In this document: one piece after another, positions 8,743 through 17,010 of the stretch
How positions within the stretch are numbered: the first letter of the stretch is position 1
How the letters are laid out: every line of letters begins with the position of its first letter
NCBI GenBank assembly: GCA_947176485.1
Contig: CAMWQS010000004.1
Location: forward strand, 1 to 28,673
Direction: 5' to 3'
Length of the DNA stretch: 28,673 bases
Source of the DNA: an uncultured Clostridia bacterium
GTDB lineage: Bacteria; Bacillota; Clostridia; Christensenellales; Borkfalkiaceae
Program-made: the position numbers and the translations under genes
The notes under the pieces: generated by a model
The model's input: only the letters and a program-made list of their open reading frames with translations
Told to the model about the DNA's origin: nothing
Database searches by the model: none

Positions 8743-9473
8743 TTTATAAGCTTTTTAAACTTATTGTACGTAATCAAATTTATTTTAAAATTTTTCTCTC
8801 TCAGTTTTTTAAGGTCTGCGGCGGGGAACCGTTTTTCAAGCGCAAGGTACAAAACTATATTGTCTTTAAGCCGCTTGTCAAAATCTATAAGCCCCTCGGC
8901 AGTCGTTTCCTTGCGGTAAACGGCTATCATCGCGCAGGTGTAAAAGGTGATAAGCCGCGTGCACAGTATATCGAATATAAACGAGTACACGGCTTTCGTA
9001 AGCTTAGCCTTGCTTTTCTTGAACTCCTCAAGCGTTTCTTCAAGCTTTTCTTCGTCCGTCAAGGAGTATTTCGCCCGCTGCGTGGTAAAATTGAACGGCT
9101 TAAAATTATCCCACGCAATTTCCTTGGAGTTAAAAGCGGTATAAATTTCCGCGCCGTATCTGTCCGTGTATAATTTTGCGGAAACGCCCTTCAAGGTCGA
9201 AGCCTTCAACGCGTACCCGCCCTCAAAGGCAAGTATATCCGAAGTAGCCTCGTCGCAAGCCTTTAAAAGACTGTTAAAGTCCTCGTCCGCAACGGTGCAG
9301 TCGGTATCGATAATAACTACGTATTTTCCTTTCGCTTGTCTGATAAGCTCGTACAAAGCCTTGGGGCTTGCGTCTGCGCCCTCGTCAAGGCGCAAAATTT
9401 CAGCCCCGTCGTCTGGCGCGGTCAAATCTTCGCACGCATTCTTACACAGCACGATACTCAAAAGTTTCTTCAT
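8739..9473 (-). CDS. GT-A/glycosyltransferase-2-like protein of unknown role
   Basis: 244 aa starting at MKKLLSIVLCKN. The segment AKGKYVVIIDTDCTVADEDF matches the core of family 2 glycosyltransferases, where a DxD-type acidic motif (IDTDC) follows a hydrophobic strand. The canonical N-terminal nucleotide-binding pattern (SVIIPxYN) is degenerate (LSIVLCKNACEDL), and the second half shows only helix-rich Lys/Glu sequence with one hydrophobic stretch (FIFDILCTRLITFYTCAMIAVY). It may be a divergent or inactive sugar transferase; I cannot assign a substrate. An upstream in-frame ATG at 9512 falls inside the predicted -35 box, so the 9473 start is preferred. There is no ribosome site; see the promoter entry. 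Confidence 0.7.
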   Translation of the reverse strand: MKKLLSIVLCKNACEDLTAPDDGAEILRLDEGADASPKALYELIRQAKGKYVVIIDTDCTVADEDFNSLLKACDEATSDILAFEGGYALKASTLKGVSAKLYTDRYGAEIYTAFNSKEIAWDNFKPFNFTTQRAKYSLTDEEKLEETLEEFKKSKAKLTKAVYSFIFDILCTRLITFYTCAMIAVYRKETTAEGLIDFDKRLKDNIVLYLALEKRFPAADLKKLREKNFKINLITYNKFKKLIK

Positions 9474-9483
9474 AAGTATTAAA

Positions 9484-9512
9484 ATTATATTATAAACCTT
9501 TGCAAAAGTCAA
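9484..9512 (-). promoter_or_regulatory. Consensus promoter giving a near-leaderless mRNA (minus)
   Basis: On the minus strand TTGACT (9507-9512) and TATAAT (9484-9489) are separated by exactly 17 bp. The predicted start at about 9477 leaves only about 4 nt before the ATG at 9473, with no room for a ribosome-binding site. Confidence 0.8.
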
Positions 9513-9522
9513 CCCGCGCCGT

Positions 9523-9551
9523 TTGATATTTGCCCACGCATATGATATAAT
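9523..9551 (+). promoter_or_regulatory. Consensus promoter giving a near-leaderless mRNA (plus)
   Basis: TTGATA (9523-9528), a 17-bp spacer and TATAAT (9546-9551) predict a start at about 9558, two bases before the ATG at 9560. It stands back to back with the minus-strand promoter; the two -35 boxes are 10 bp apart. Confidence 0.82.
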
Positions 9552-9559
9552 GAATATAA

Positions 9560-10510
9560 ATGAACTTAATATTTTTTGATATCGAGTGTGCGGGCGTGCA
9601 TAAAACCTACGCCAAAATCTGCGCGTTCGGGTACGTCGTGTGCGACGAAAAATTTAATATTATCGAAAAGCGTGATATCCTAATAAACCCCAAAGGCAGG
9701 TTCGAGCTTACCGACAGAAAAGGGGATAAGGGCATCGTTCTTCCGTATAACTACGAAGAATTTAAAAACTACCCTAAATTTAAAGAGGTCTATCCGCAAA
9801 TCAAAGCCCTTTTGGAGGATAAAGACAGCATAGCCATCGGGCACGCCGTTTTAAACGACGTCAAATATCTCAACCTCGAAAGCAAGCGATTCAAGCTTCC
9901 GTCGTTTAATTTCTCGTTTGCGGACAGCCAAATGTTTTTTATGGCGGCAAAAAACGACTTTTCCCGCCAGTTCGGACTTGAATACATAGCCGAAGCGCTG
10001 GGCGTAGAATTCACGCCCCACCGCGCCGCCGACGACGCCTACGCCACGATGAAGGTCGTCGAGGCAATGTGTAAAAAGTACGAGTGCGACTTCTTCGGGC
10101 TTACGAAGCTTTTGGGCTTTACCTACGGTAAAATTTCGAATTACTCCGTTATCTCGCCGCAGTGCACGGGCTATAAAAAATATAAGCAAGCAAAGAACAA
10201 AGAGAAAGAGGAGCGCGCCAGAAAGCGCATAAAATTCAACAATAACTTGACGAGGAAGCGCGCAAAAGGCGGCGGCAAACTCTCGGGCAAAAAGTTCAAC
10301 TTTTCCCGCAAGATAGAGGACGAAATTTCCGTTTCCATAGCCTTCGTCGATAAAATTTACGAGCTTGGCGGAAGCTATCGCCAGCGCGTGGACGAATGCA
10401 CCCACTACGTCGCGGAAGACGGTGACGAAACCGACCGCACCAAAAAGGCAAGGTCGGCGGGCAAAACCGTTTTAAGCTTGGCGCAGTTCAAGGAGCTTTT
10501 AAATGATTGA
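9560..10510 (+). CDS. DEDDh 3'-5' exonuclease with C-terminal BRCT-like domain
   Basis: 316 aa. The N-terminal half is a DnaQ/RNase T-type exonuclease. DIE at 7-9 supplies two acidic ligands, GHAVLND has Asp100, and HRAADD supplies His154 and Asp159 (the H-x4-D spacing of the DEDDh class). Residues about 205-240 are a Lys/Arg-rich linker. Residues about 240-316 resemble a BRCT domain (LSGKKFNFSR, then GGSYRQRVDECTHYVAED and a final VLSLAQFKELL helix), the phosphopeptide/DNA-end module also found in NAD-dependent ligase. A role in DNA repair or end trimming is inferred. The gene overlaps the downstream methyltransferase by 8 nt, so they are likely translationally coupled. No ribosome site precedes the ATG. 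Confidence 0.85.
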   Translation: MNLIFFDIECAGVHKTYAKICAFGYVVCDEKFNIIEKRDILINPKGRFELTDRKGDKGIVLPYNYEEFKNYPKFKEVYPQIKALLEDKDSIAIGHAVLNDVKYLNLESKRFKLPSFNFSFADSQMFFMAAKNDFSRQFGLEYIAEALGVEFTPHRAADDAYATMKVVEAMCKKYECDFFGLTKLLGFTYGKISNYSVISPQCTGYKKYKQAKNKEKEERARKRIKFNNNLTRKRAKGGGKLSGKKFNFSRKIEDEISVSIAFVDKIYELGGSYRQRVDECTHYVAEDGDETDRTKKARSAGKTVLSLAQFKELLND

Positions 10511-11762
10511 CTTGCCCCAAGAATTTTTAGACAGAATGAAGGGCGAGCTCGGCGACGGATACGGCGCGTTTTTACAAAGCTATGACCGTCCCGCCTTAAA
10601 AGCGGTGCGCGCCAACACCCTTAAAATCACGCCCGAAGAATTTGAAAAAATCGCACCCATTTCCCTTGCCGGCAAAGTTCCGTGGGAGGAAAGCGGTTTC
10701 TACGCGCAAGGCGAAGGCTTAGGCAAAACAGTCCTTCACGCGGCGGGCTTGTACTACGTGCAAGAACCTTCCGCTATGTGCGCCGTGCCCGAGCTTGAAA
10801 TAAAGCGCGGCGAGCGCGTTCTCGACCTTTGCGCCGCACCGGGCGGCAAATCAACCCAAATCGCGCAGTATATGCAAGGCGAGGGGGTACTCGTCGCAAA
10901 CGAAATTGATTTCAAACGCTACGGTATATTGAAAAGCAATATCGAAAGATGCGGCGTAAAGAACGCTGCGGTAACTTGCCAAAGCCCCGAAAACCTTGCG
11001 CAGTATTACAAAAACTACTTCGATAAAATTCTTGTTGACGCGCCTTGCTCGGGCGAGGGCATGTTCAAAAAGGAAGAAGCCGCCGTGCGGGAGTGGAGCT
11101 TAAAAAACGTACAAGCCTGTGCGGCTCGGCAGACTAAAATTTTAGAAAGCGCGCACGAAATGCTTGCTGGCGGCGGTAGGCTCGTCTATTCGACTTGCAC
11201 CTTCGCACCCGACGAGGACGAGCTTCAAATAGAAAACTTTTTGCGCCTTCACCCAGAATACAAGTTCATAAAAGCCAAAAAGCTTTTGCCGCATAAGGTC
11301 AAGGGTGAAGGGCACTTTTGCGCCGTGCTTGAAAAGCCTGCGGGCGAGCGTGCCGAAGACTTCCGCCTAAAACCCGCTAAGCCAAGCGACAAGAAAGAGT
11401 TTGAAGCGTTTACAGTAGGCGTAATCAACGCCGAATTTAAAAATATTGTAAAAATAGGGGACTGCGTTTATTCCCTCGTTGATAACTTTCCCGCAGAGCT
11501 TAAAGCGGGCGTAAAGCTCGGCGAAGTAAAAAACGGGCGCATCACACCCGCCCATGCACTCGCAATGAGTTTGAATAAAGAAGAGGTAAACGGCGTTGAA
11601 GTGGACGAGGGGGTCGCAATAAAGTACCTCCGCGGGCTCACCTTTGACTGCGCCGAAGAAAACGGTTGGCGCGTAGTAACCTACAAGGGCTATCCGTTGG
11701 GTTGGTGCAAGGTGGTAAACGGCGTTGCCAAAAACCATTTGCCGAAAGGTTTAAGAATTTAA
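10503..11762 (+). CDS. rsmF: RsmF/NOL1-Sun family 16S rRNA cytosine-C5 methyltransferase
   Basis: 419 aa. It is predicted to methylate C5 of a cytosine in 16S rRNA using SAM. The SAM-binding loop is VLDLCAAPGGKST (107-118). The two cysteines of the m5C mechanism are C182 in DAPCSGEGMF and C232 in STCTF. YVQEPSAM (85-92) is the usual pre-SAM motif. After residue about 270 there is a C-terminal region as in YebU/RsmF proteins of Gram-positives, ending in GWCKVVNGVAKNHLPKGLRI, typical of the PUA-like end. It overlaps the exonuclease gene by 8 nt (ATGATTGA), so its expression is tied to it. RsmB is an alternative, but the absent N-terminal NusB-like domain argues against it. Confidence 0.9.
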   Translation: MIDLPQEFLDRMKGELGDGYGAFLQSYDRPALKAVRANTLKITPEEFEKIAPISLAGKVPWEESGFYAQGEGLGKTVLHAAGLYYVQEPSAMCAVPELEIKRGERVLDLCAAPGGKSTQIAQYMQGEGVLVANEIDFKRYGILKSNIERCGVKNAAVTCQSPENLAQYYKNYFDKILVDAPCSGEGMFKKEEAAVREWSLKNVQACAARQTKILESAHEMLAGGGRLVYSTCTFAPDEDELQIENFLRLHPEYKFIKAKKLLPHKVKGEGHFCAVLEKPAGERAEDFRLKPAKPSDKKEFEAFTVGVINAEFKNIVKIGDCVYSLVDNFPAELKAGVKLGEVKNGRITPAHALAMSLNKEEVNGVEVDEGVAIKYLRGLTFDCAEENGWRVVTYKGYPLGWCKVVNGVAKNHLPKGLRI

Positions 11763-11768
11763 TAATAA

Positions 11769-11803
11769 AACCGCCGGGCGCGTTCGCGCTCGGCGGTTAT
11801 TTA
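11769..11803. terminator. Bidirectional terminator, rsmF / surface protein
   Basis: The stem AACCGCCGGGCGC / GCGCTCGGCGGTT has one G-T pair and a GTTC loop (11769-11798). It is followed by ATTTATTTT on the plus strand, and by TTTATTATT on the minus strand. It lies between convergent genes. Confidence 0.85.
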
Positions 11804-11813
11804 TTTTACGGTA

Positions 11814-14800
11814 TTATTCTTTGTCTTCGCCTTCGGGCTTTTCGGTCGTTTCCTCAGTAGTGGTGGGTTCAACCGTTTCCTCGGCGGGAGCTTCGGTAAC
11901 CTCGTTTTCTACGGGGGTTACTTCTTCCGCAGGTGCCTCGGTGGGCTCGCCGCTCACTTCGGGTTCAACGATTTCGTCCTTTACAAGGTGAAGCTTTTTA
12001 ACGTATCTGTCGCGCTTACGGTAAGCGTTCTTGTCGTTGCACTTTTTGCCGCTCGTCTTTAACTTCTTTCTTACGTACTGCGTAATCAAGATGGATACGA
12101 GGGTGATAAGCAGAACTACTACGAGCACGATAGAGGAGATATAAAGTCCCAACTCTGCGGTGTTTGCAGTTTCTTCTTCCTCGGGTTCTTCTTCGTCGTC
12201 TACGGTGTTTTTGGAAATGCTTTGGTCAACTGCAGAGTAGTCAACGAAAATATTCTTTTGACCGTGCGCCGTATCCTCGAACTCGAAGTATGCAAGCTGC
12301 TCGGAGAAGGAGGCTGCGTCGTAGTTATAACCCGTTTCACCGTCGCCCGCAGTCGTCGCGTTGAAGGGAACGTAAGCCGCAGAATCGTAAAGGGTGTAGG
12401 TGTAATAGCTTGCTTTATAGTTGTAGCTTTCCATCGCACTAACTATCTGCGCCGCTTTATCCGCGTCCGTCGTTTTAAGAGATTCAAGAGCCTTCTCGTA
12501 ATCGGCAATATTTGCGTCCTTGCCCAAGCTCTTTTCGCTCTCAAGCACCTTAGGCGCATATTCGTTGAACGCCGTGTTGTAAGCGTTGATAACGTCTTTC
12601 TCGTACGACGCCAAACGGTTTTCACTTACCGTGCCGTGTACGTAATCGAACGCAACCGCGCCGGTCTTGTAGGTTCCGTCTTCGTTAACGCCCGTTACAC
12701 CGCGTTCGCCGCTCCAAAGCTCAAGGCGGTAATTCTTTGCTTCACTGCCCGCTTTAATTACGAAGTTAACGGTTATCCATTTTCCGTTGCAGTCGTCCGC
12801 AGTAACCTTAGCGTAAAGCTCTTTGCTCTCGTTAGAAACGGGGTACTTCAAGTGCGCCTTGTCGGTATCGAAGTTGTGAATTTCATTGCTGAAATCAGTC
12901 GTTTCGGTCGTCTTGCCGTCTTCTTTCGTTATTTCAACGTAATAGTACTTGCCGTCCTTATACTCGTAAACATGCGTGCCGTCCGTCGAGCAAAGGTAGT
13001 GGTCTGCAATCGTGCCGTCCGCTTTGTAGAAGGTTTCGCCGTCGTGTTTTTCAACGTAGTCGTAACCGCCTTCAACGGGCTTGCCGTCTGCATAATAATA
13101 CTGAACACGCTCGTACTTGCTGTCCTTGTAGGACTTAACAAGGTTGTAAAGGTTGCCGTAAAGGTTTCCTTCTTTATCCTCGTAAAGCCCGTCTTCACGC
13201 AAGGTGTAAACTACGTGCTCACGGTGCTTTGCCTTCGTCCAGTCTTCGTCAAACTCCTCGTCAAGCACGTTGCCTTCCTCATCGTACCAGAAGTTGTAGG
13301 AAGGGGTAGAGTAGTTAAGAATTTTGTTCGTGTCTTCGGTGTCGATAAGGTAGATATACGCTTCCGCATTGCCCGTAACCTTTACGCGCACGCTGATAAC
13401 TTCTCTGCCGTTTGCGGAAACGGTCTTATCGTTGCCTACGAAGCCGTAGTTGGAAACTTTACTTAAAGAATAATAGGTTTCCTTCTCGCTGTATTCCTCG
13501 TCCGCCGCAACCTTTCTGTAGGTTTCGCCGTCCTTTACCCAATAATTTTTATAGGTGTCTTTATCCGCTTTCGCATGCTCGGCGTACTCCCTCAAATTAT
13601 TGATAATTATAAGGGGCTGATAGCTGTCGCCAAACGCGTCTTCCCACTTATCGGCAGTGTTCAGGAAGCCCTTCAAAATTGCGGTTTTATCCTCGTCCGT
13701 CATTGCGGAATTTTCGCCTTCAAATGCGTCCTTATTGATAAGTCCCGCGATAGGCTTTTTGTCGACAGCACTACCCTGAATATTTGCGCCGTTTGCGCCC
13801 TCATAGGAGGAGGGAAGAGCAATTCCTTTATTTATATCGTGGGTACCTCTAACCTCGTCAAAAGGCGAGCCGCCGTCCTTTTCCGTATCCTTACTGAAAG
13901 AGAACAATTTAGTGGTATCGCCGTCGGAAGCAAGGTTGTAAATGTCCTCGTTGATTTCAAGCACCTGCAAATTTGCAAAAGCCGCGTAGCCGCTCTCGAA
14001 GGAGGTAGCCGTCGTTATAGCGGTAGTACCGAACGATAAATCGATTTGGAATTTCTTTGCAGTGTCTTCGTCCTTTAAGTCGTTCTTTACGAAGAAGAAG
14101 CACTGTACCCAGCCTTTATAGATGTCCTTGTTGTCCTTATCGAAATCGGTCTTCTTGTCAGTCGTGTCGATGGTAATCGTCTTAACGCTGTTTTCGTCTA
14201 CAAGCCCGTCCTTGTCAAGCTCGTAAATTTTTGCGGTTGCCGCCGTGTTGCCGTCCATATCGCTGGTCTTTACCCAGAACGATACCAGCATATACTTGTC
14301 CTTTGCAACCGTGAACTTAGTATCGTCTTTAAGGGTAGCAGTGTAGGGCGCACCCCATGCCGAGAACATCAAAAGCGTGTTGCCGTTTTCTTCAAGAAGC
14401 TTGGGTGCTGCGTTATCACCGGTAACGTTATCCAAAAGCTTGGAATACTTGCCGAAATTTTCGCTCTCTCCCAAAACCTTGATGATATCTTCGTCGGTGG
14501 GGCGTGCTTTTACGTCCTTAGGAAGCTTATAGTCAGCGGTCTGCTCTTTCTTGGTAACGGTTACGTTTGTGTTGCTACTGTCAATCTTCGTTGCCGCAGC
14601 GTACTCGTTGCCCTTCGAATCTTTTTCGGTGGTTAAGCCCACTTCAACGTTGCTGCCGAAAGCAATAGGCGCATAATTATCCTTCATACCCTTTTCAGAC
14701 GCAAGGTCGATAAGGTAGTGGAAGTCGCCGTAATGCAAATCTTTTCCCCACTTCGTGTTGACGTCCGTATAGAAAATCTTTTCGTCTTTTTCGGAGGTAA

Positions 14801-16076
14801 GGGTGCAAGTGGTGTTTTCAACCTTGCTCGCGTCGTAGCCGGCGGCTTTAAGGTCGCGGTATTTGGTTACCTGCACGTCGTCGAAGAAGGCGTAGCCGGT
14901 AACCTTTTCGTTTTCCGTCTCACCGCCCAAGCCCAACCTCAGTTGAATAGAGGTGTTTGCAAAGTCGCAGGCGTTAACGTAAACGGTGTACTGCACCCAA
15001 CCGTTGCTTTCGGTGGTGGTTACGCCGTCTTTTGCCGCCTGTGCAAGAATGTTCGGCGTGTTAATATCCTTAATCTTGAAGGAATCTACCGTCTTGCCTG
15101 CAACGGTTTGAAGCACTTCAATATACGCGCCCTTGTCCTCTTGCTCGGCAGTTGCAAGGTATCCCTTGTCAAATCTCAAATCGGAAGTCTTAACCCAAAC
15201 CGAAATTTCAGCAGAGGTGTGCGCTTCAAGAGAAATGGAGTTAGAGGTATAATATTGCTGAATACCGTTGTTGTTCGTGTCCGTGGGCGCGTTGTGTATC
15301 ATAAGCACGTTGCCGAAATAATTTTCGTTTCCGTCGCCGTCCTTATAATAAAGGTTGCCCGTAGCCTCGTCTTTCAGTACGTCGTATTCCTTGCCGTCAA
15401 CGGTAACCTTCGTTTCGTCCCCGTTAAGGTCGTAGTGCGTGCCGGGGTTTTGGATAAGCTCTTTTCTTATAAGCTTAGTAAAGTTTCCGTCGCCGTCCTT
15501 CAAATAGAACTCGCCGTCGATAAGCTTGGCTTCTTCGCCGTTCCAGGTGTAACCGTTTTCCTCGTCGCCCTGAATGTCGAAGTAGCCTTTATAGCCGTCG
15601 TCGTGCTGGGTTATCCAGCTTCCGTCAACCTTGTCCTTATCAAGCGTAGCGGAGTAGGTATCCTTGTAAGGGATATCACGCGAACGCATATTGTTGTAGT
15701 TCACGTATTCGTCGTTATCCGAAGAAAGGTCGTTGTTATAGTCAAGCTTGCCCGCAAGCTCGCCGTCGGTCAGCTTGTCCCATTCCGATTTAGAGGTGCC
15801 GATTATACCAGACTTAACCGAAGTGCCGCCGCCAAGCGACCAGCTGTTCACGTTCTTTATAAGGTGAACTGCCTTGTCGGGAATATCGAAGTGCTCGAAG
15901 TTCCCGTTCTTCAACAGCTGAGTATCCTCTTTCGCCGTAACGGCAGTGGACGGTTCGTCCTCACCGTCGTTGGGCGCGCAAGCAGCCGCAAGACCCGTAC
16001 AGGTAACGGACAGCGCGCACAGCATAGCTATCAAAGCCTTTCTTTTTCTGTTTCTGTTTGAGTAATTCTTAGCCAT
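11814..16076 (-). CDS. Large secreted, membrane-anchored surface protein with CBM-like modules
   Basis: 1420 aa, unrecognised as a whole. The N-terminus has an Arg/Lys-rich n-region, a hydrophobic core and a lipobox-like GLAAAC with Cys33, suggesting a lipoprotein or at least Sec export. NGNFEHFD (from about 57) begins a module that reads like CBM4/9-type jelly rolls: ISVWVKTSD, then GWVQYTVYV, then GYAFFDDVQVTKY at about 395-407. A second copy runs to about 712 (SFWVKTSDMDG, then GYAAFANLQVLEI). A third spans about 880-1150 (ISVRVKVTGNAEAYIYLID, then GAVAFDYVHG). Tyr/Asp/Lys-rich YKDG-type stretches are inserted between them. A helical segment (about 1150-1260) precedes one membrane helix (about 1310-1332) and an 88-residue tail, first basic then Glu/Thr/Pro rich. 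No catalytic motif was seen. A glycan-binding envelope role is inferred. Confidence 0.8.
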   Translation of the reverse strand: MAKNYSNRNRKRKALIAMLCALSVTCTGLAAACAPNDGEDEPSTAVTAKEDTQLLKNGNFEHFDIPDKAVHLIKNVNSWSLGGGTSVKSGIIGTSKSEWDKLTDGELAGKLDYNNDLSSDNDEYVNYNNMRSRDIPYKDTYSATLDKDKVDGSWITQHDDGYKGYFDIQGDEENGYTWNGEEAKLIDGEFYLKDGDGNFTKLIRKELIQNPGTHYDLNGDETKVTVDGKEYDVLKDEATGNLYYKDGDGNENYFGNVLMIHNAPTDTNNNGIQQYYTSNSISLEAHTSAEISVWVKTSDLRFDKGYLATAEQEDKGAYIEVLQTVAGKTVDSFKIKDINTPNILAQAAKDGVTTTESNGWVQYTVYVNACDFANTSIQLRLGLGGETENEKVTGYAFFDDVQVTKYRDLKAAGYDASKVENTTCTLTSEKDEKIFYTDVNTKWGKDLHYGDFHYLIDLASEKGMKDNYAPIAFGSNVEVGLTTEKDSKGNEYAAATKIDSSNTNVTVTKKEQTADYKLPKDVKARPTDEDIIKVLGESENFGKYSKLLDNVTGDNAAPKLLEENGNTLLMFSAWGAPYTATLKDDTKFTVAKDKYMLVSFWVKTSDMDGNTAATAKIYELDKDGLVDENSVKTITIDTTDKKTDFDKDNKDIYKGWVQCFFFVKNDLKDEDTAKKFQIDLSFGTTAITTATSFESGYAAFANLQVLEINEDIYNLASDGDTTKLFSFSKDTEKDGGSPFDEVRGTHDINKGIALPSSYEGANGANIQGSAVDKKPIAGLINKDAFEGENSAMTDEDKTAILKGFLNTADKWEDAFGDSYQPLIIINNLREYAEHAKADKDTYKNYWVKDGETYRKVAADEEYSEKETYYSLSKVSNYGFVGNDKTVSANGREVISVRVKVTGNAEAYIYLIDTEDTNKILNYSTPSYNFWYDEEGNVLDEEFDEDWTKAKHREHVVYTLREDGLYEDKEGNLYGNLYNLVKSYKDSKYERVQYYYADGKPVEGGYDYVEKHDGETFYKADGTIADHYLCSTDGTHVYEYKDGKYYYVEITKEDGKTTETTDFSNEIHNFDTDKAHLKYPVSNESKELYAKVTADDCNGKWITVNFVIKAGSEAKNYRLELWSGERGVTGVNEDGTYKTGAVAFDYVHGTVSENRLASYEKDVINAYNTAFNEYAPKVLESEKSLGKDANIADYEKALESLKTTDADKAAQIVSAMESYNYKASYYTYTLYDSAAYVPFNATTAGDGETGYNYDAASFSEQLAYFEFEDTAHGQKNIFVDYSAVDQSISKNTVDDEEEPEEEETANTAELGLYISSIVLVVVLLITLVSILITQYVRKKLKTSGKKCNDKNAYRKRDRYVKKLHLVKDEIVEPEVSGEPTEAPAEEVTPVENEVTEAPAEETVEPTTTEETTEKPEGEDKE

Positions 16077-16080
16077 ATAA

Positions 16081-16085
16081 CTCCT
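16081..16085 (-). promoter_or_regulatory. Ribosome binding site of the large surface protein
   Basis: On the minus strand AGGAG stands 4 nt before the ATG at 16076, supporting that start. The preceding leader is about 80 nt if transcription starts from the divergent -10 pair near 16151-16167. Confidence 0.75.
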
Positions 16086-16150
16086 AAGGTTTTCTTATAA
16101 AATTTCAAAAACCCATAACTTCTCAATTTAATCGTACCTTTACATTTTAA

Positions 16151-16167
16151 TATAATCAAAGATTATA
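16151..16167. promoter_or_regulatory. Symmetric divergent -10 pair
   Basis: The 17-bp inverted repeat TATAATC-AAA-GATTATA puts a perfect TATAAT on each strand, pointing outward to the surface-protein gene (minus) and the TauE/SafE genes (plus). No strong -35 was found at 16-18 bp on either side, so this may be an activator-dependent promoter pair or an operator. Confidence 0.4.
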
Positions 16168-16237
16168 AGCAAGCAATTATCACGCAAATTACAAGAAAAA
16201 ATTCATTATTTTGGTAATTTTGCAAAAACTGATAGCG

Positions 16238-16600
16238 ATGAAATTGAAGAAAAAATCTTTAAAAGGAATATTTACGGGTCTTTTGACGGGCGGAATTAAC
16301 GGGCTTTTCGGCGGCGGTGGCGGAATGGTGGTCGTGCCGCTGCTCAAAAATATGCTCGGCTACGAAGAAAAACACGCCCACGCAACGGCAATTTTGGTCA
16401 TTGCTCCCGTGTGCGCTGCTAGCGCGATAACCTATATCGTCAACGGCTATTTCGCCGCCGACGTGGTAATTCCCGCCGCCATCGGCTCGGTTGCGGGCGG
16501 GCTTTTGGGCGCGTTTCTTTTAAATAAATTACCCGAATTTATAGTCAACGCCGTATTCATTGCCGTAATGCTCGTTGCGGGGGTCAGAATGTTGATATGA
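16238..16600 (+). CDS. TauE/SafE (TSUP) family permease, N-terminal half protein
   Basis: 120 aa from the ATG chosen here; a TTG 27 nt upstream is possible and neither has a good ribosome site. It has about four hydrophobic segments. The start, GLLTGGINGLFGGGGGMVVVPLL, is the glycine-rich entry motif of TauE/SafE sulfite/organic-anion exporters. A whole TauE is about 250 aa and is an internal duplication; this protein equals one repeat. The stop overlaps the next start (ATGA), and the partner gene encodes the other repeat, so a two-subunit transporter is likely. The substrate is unknown. Confidence 0.85.
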   Translation: MKLKKKSLKGIFTGLLTGGINGLFGGGGGMVVVPLLKNMLGYEEKHAHATAILVIAPVCAASAITYIVNGYFAADVVIPAAIGSVAGGLLGAFLLNKLPEFIVNAVFIAVMLVAGVRMLI

Positions 16601-16965
16601 GTTTCATTTTATATCTCGTTGCGGGCTTTTTGTCGGGTATGCTCGGCGGTATGGGTATGGGCGGCGGAACCATATTGATACCCGCCCTAACCGTAATTTT
16701 GGGCGTGGAGCAGCACATCGCGCAAGCAACCAATTTAATTGCCTTTCTACCTATGGCGGCGTTCTCTTTGAAGGCACATCAGGAGCGCGGACTACTGAAA
16801 ACCGACGGGGTGTGGAGCGTGATTATTCCCGCAGTCCTAACCTCGATTGCGGGCGGGCTAATCGCGGCGTTATTACCCGCCGTGGTTTTAAAAAAACTGT
16901 TCGGCGCGTTCTTAATAGGGTTGGCAATAAAGGGGCTGTTTTCGGTAAAGTTAAAAGCAAAATAA
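16597..16965 (+). CDS. TauE/SafE (TSUP) family permease, C-terminal half protein
   Basis: 122 aa and about four membrane segments. It again begins with the family motif, GFLSGMLGGMGMGGGTILIPAL, followed by QATNLIAFLPMAAFSLKAHQ, the signature after helix 2 in TSUP proteins. It overlaps the previous gene by 4 nt (ATGA), which implies coupled translation and an equal-stoichiometry heterodimer. A recent frameshift of a single gene is unlikely, because the upstream protein ends cleanly after its fourth helix and this one begins with its own start and motif. It is followed at once by a hairpin terminator overlapping the stop codon. Confidence 0.87.
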   Translation: MSFILYLVAGFLSGMLGGMGMGGGTILIPALTVILGVEQHIAQATNLIAFLPMAAFSLKAHQERGLLKTDGVWSVIIPAVLTSIAGGLIAALLPAVVLKKLFGAFLIGLAIKGLFSVKLKAK

Positions 16966-17000
16966 AATGGCGCGGCGTAGCCGCGCCATTTTAAACTTTA
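16964..17000 (+). terminator. Intrinsic terminator after the TauE/SafE pair
   Basis: A 13-bp perfect stem, AAAATGGCGCGGC (16964-16976) and GCCGCGCCATTTT (16980-16992) with loop GTA, overlaps the TAA stop. A T-tract lies within and just after the stem. It may also act on the minus strand. Confidence 0.85.
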
Positions 17001-17010
17001 ATTTCCACCC

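Noticed and set aside
9473..9512. Upstream ATG (9512) as start of the GT-like gene
   Set aside because: It lies inside the consensus -35 box of the predicted promoter, and the extra 13 residues have no homology-like character.
14718..16061. 447-codon plus-strand ORF opposite the large surface protein
   Set aside because: It is an antisense shadow of a codon-biased gene. It has Val/Arg/Phe-rich low-information sequence, no ribosome site and no domain, whereas the minus frame has a signal peptide, modules and a membrane helix. The same applies to 12222-13466.
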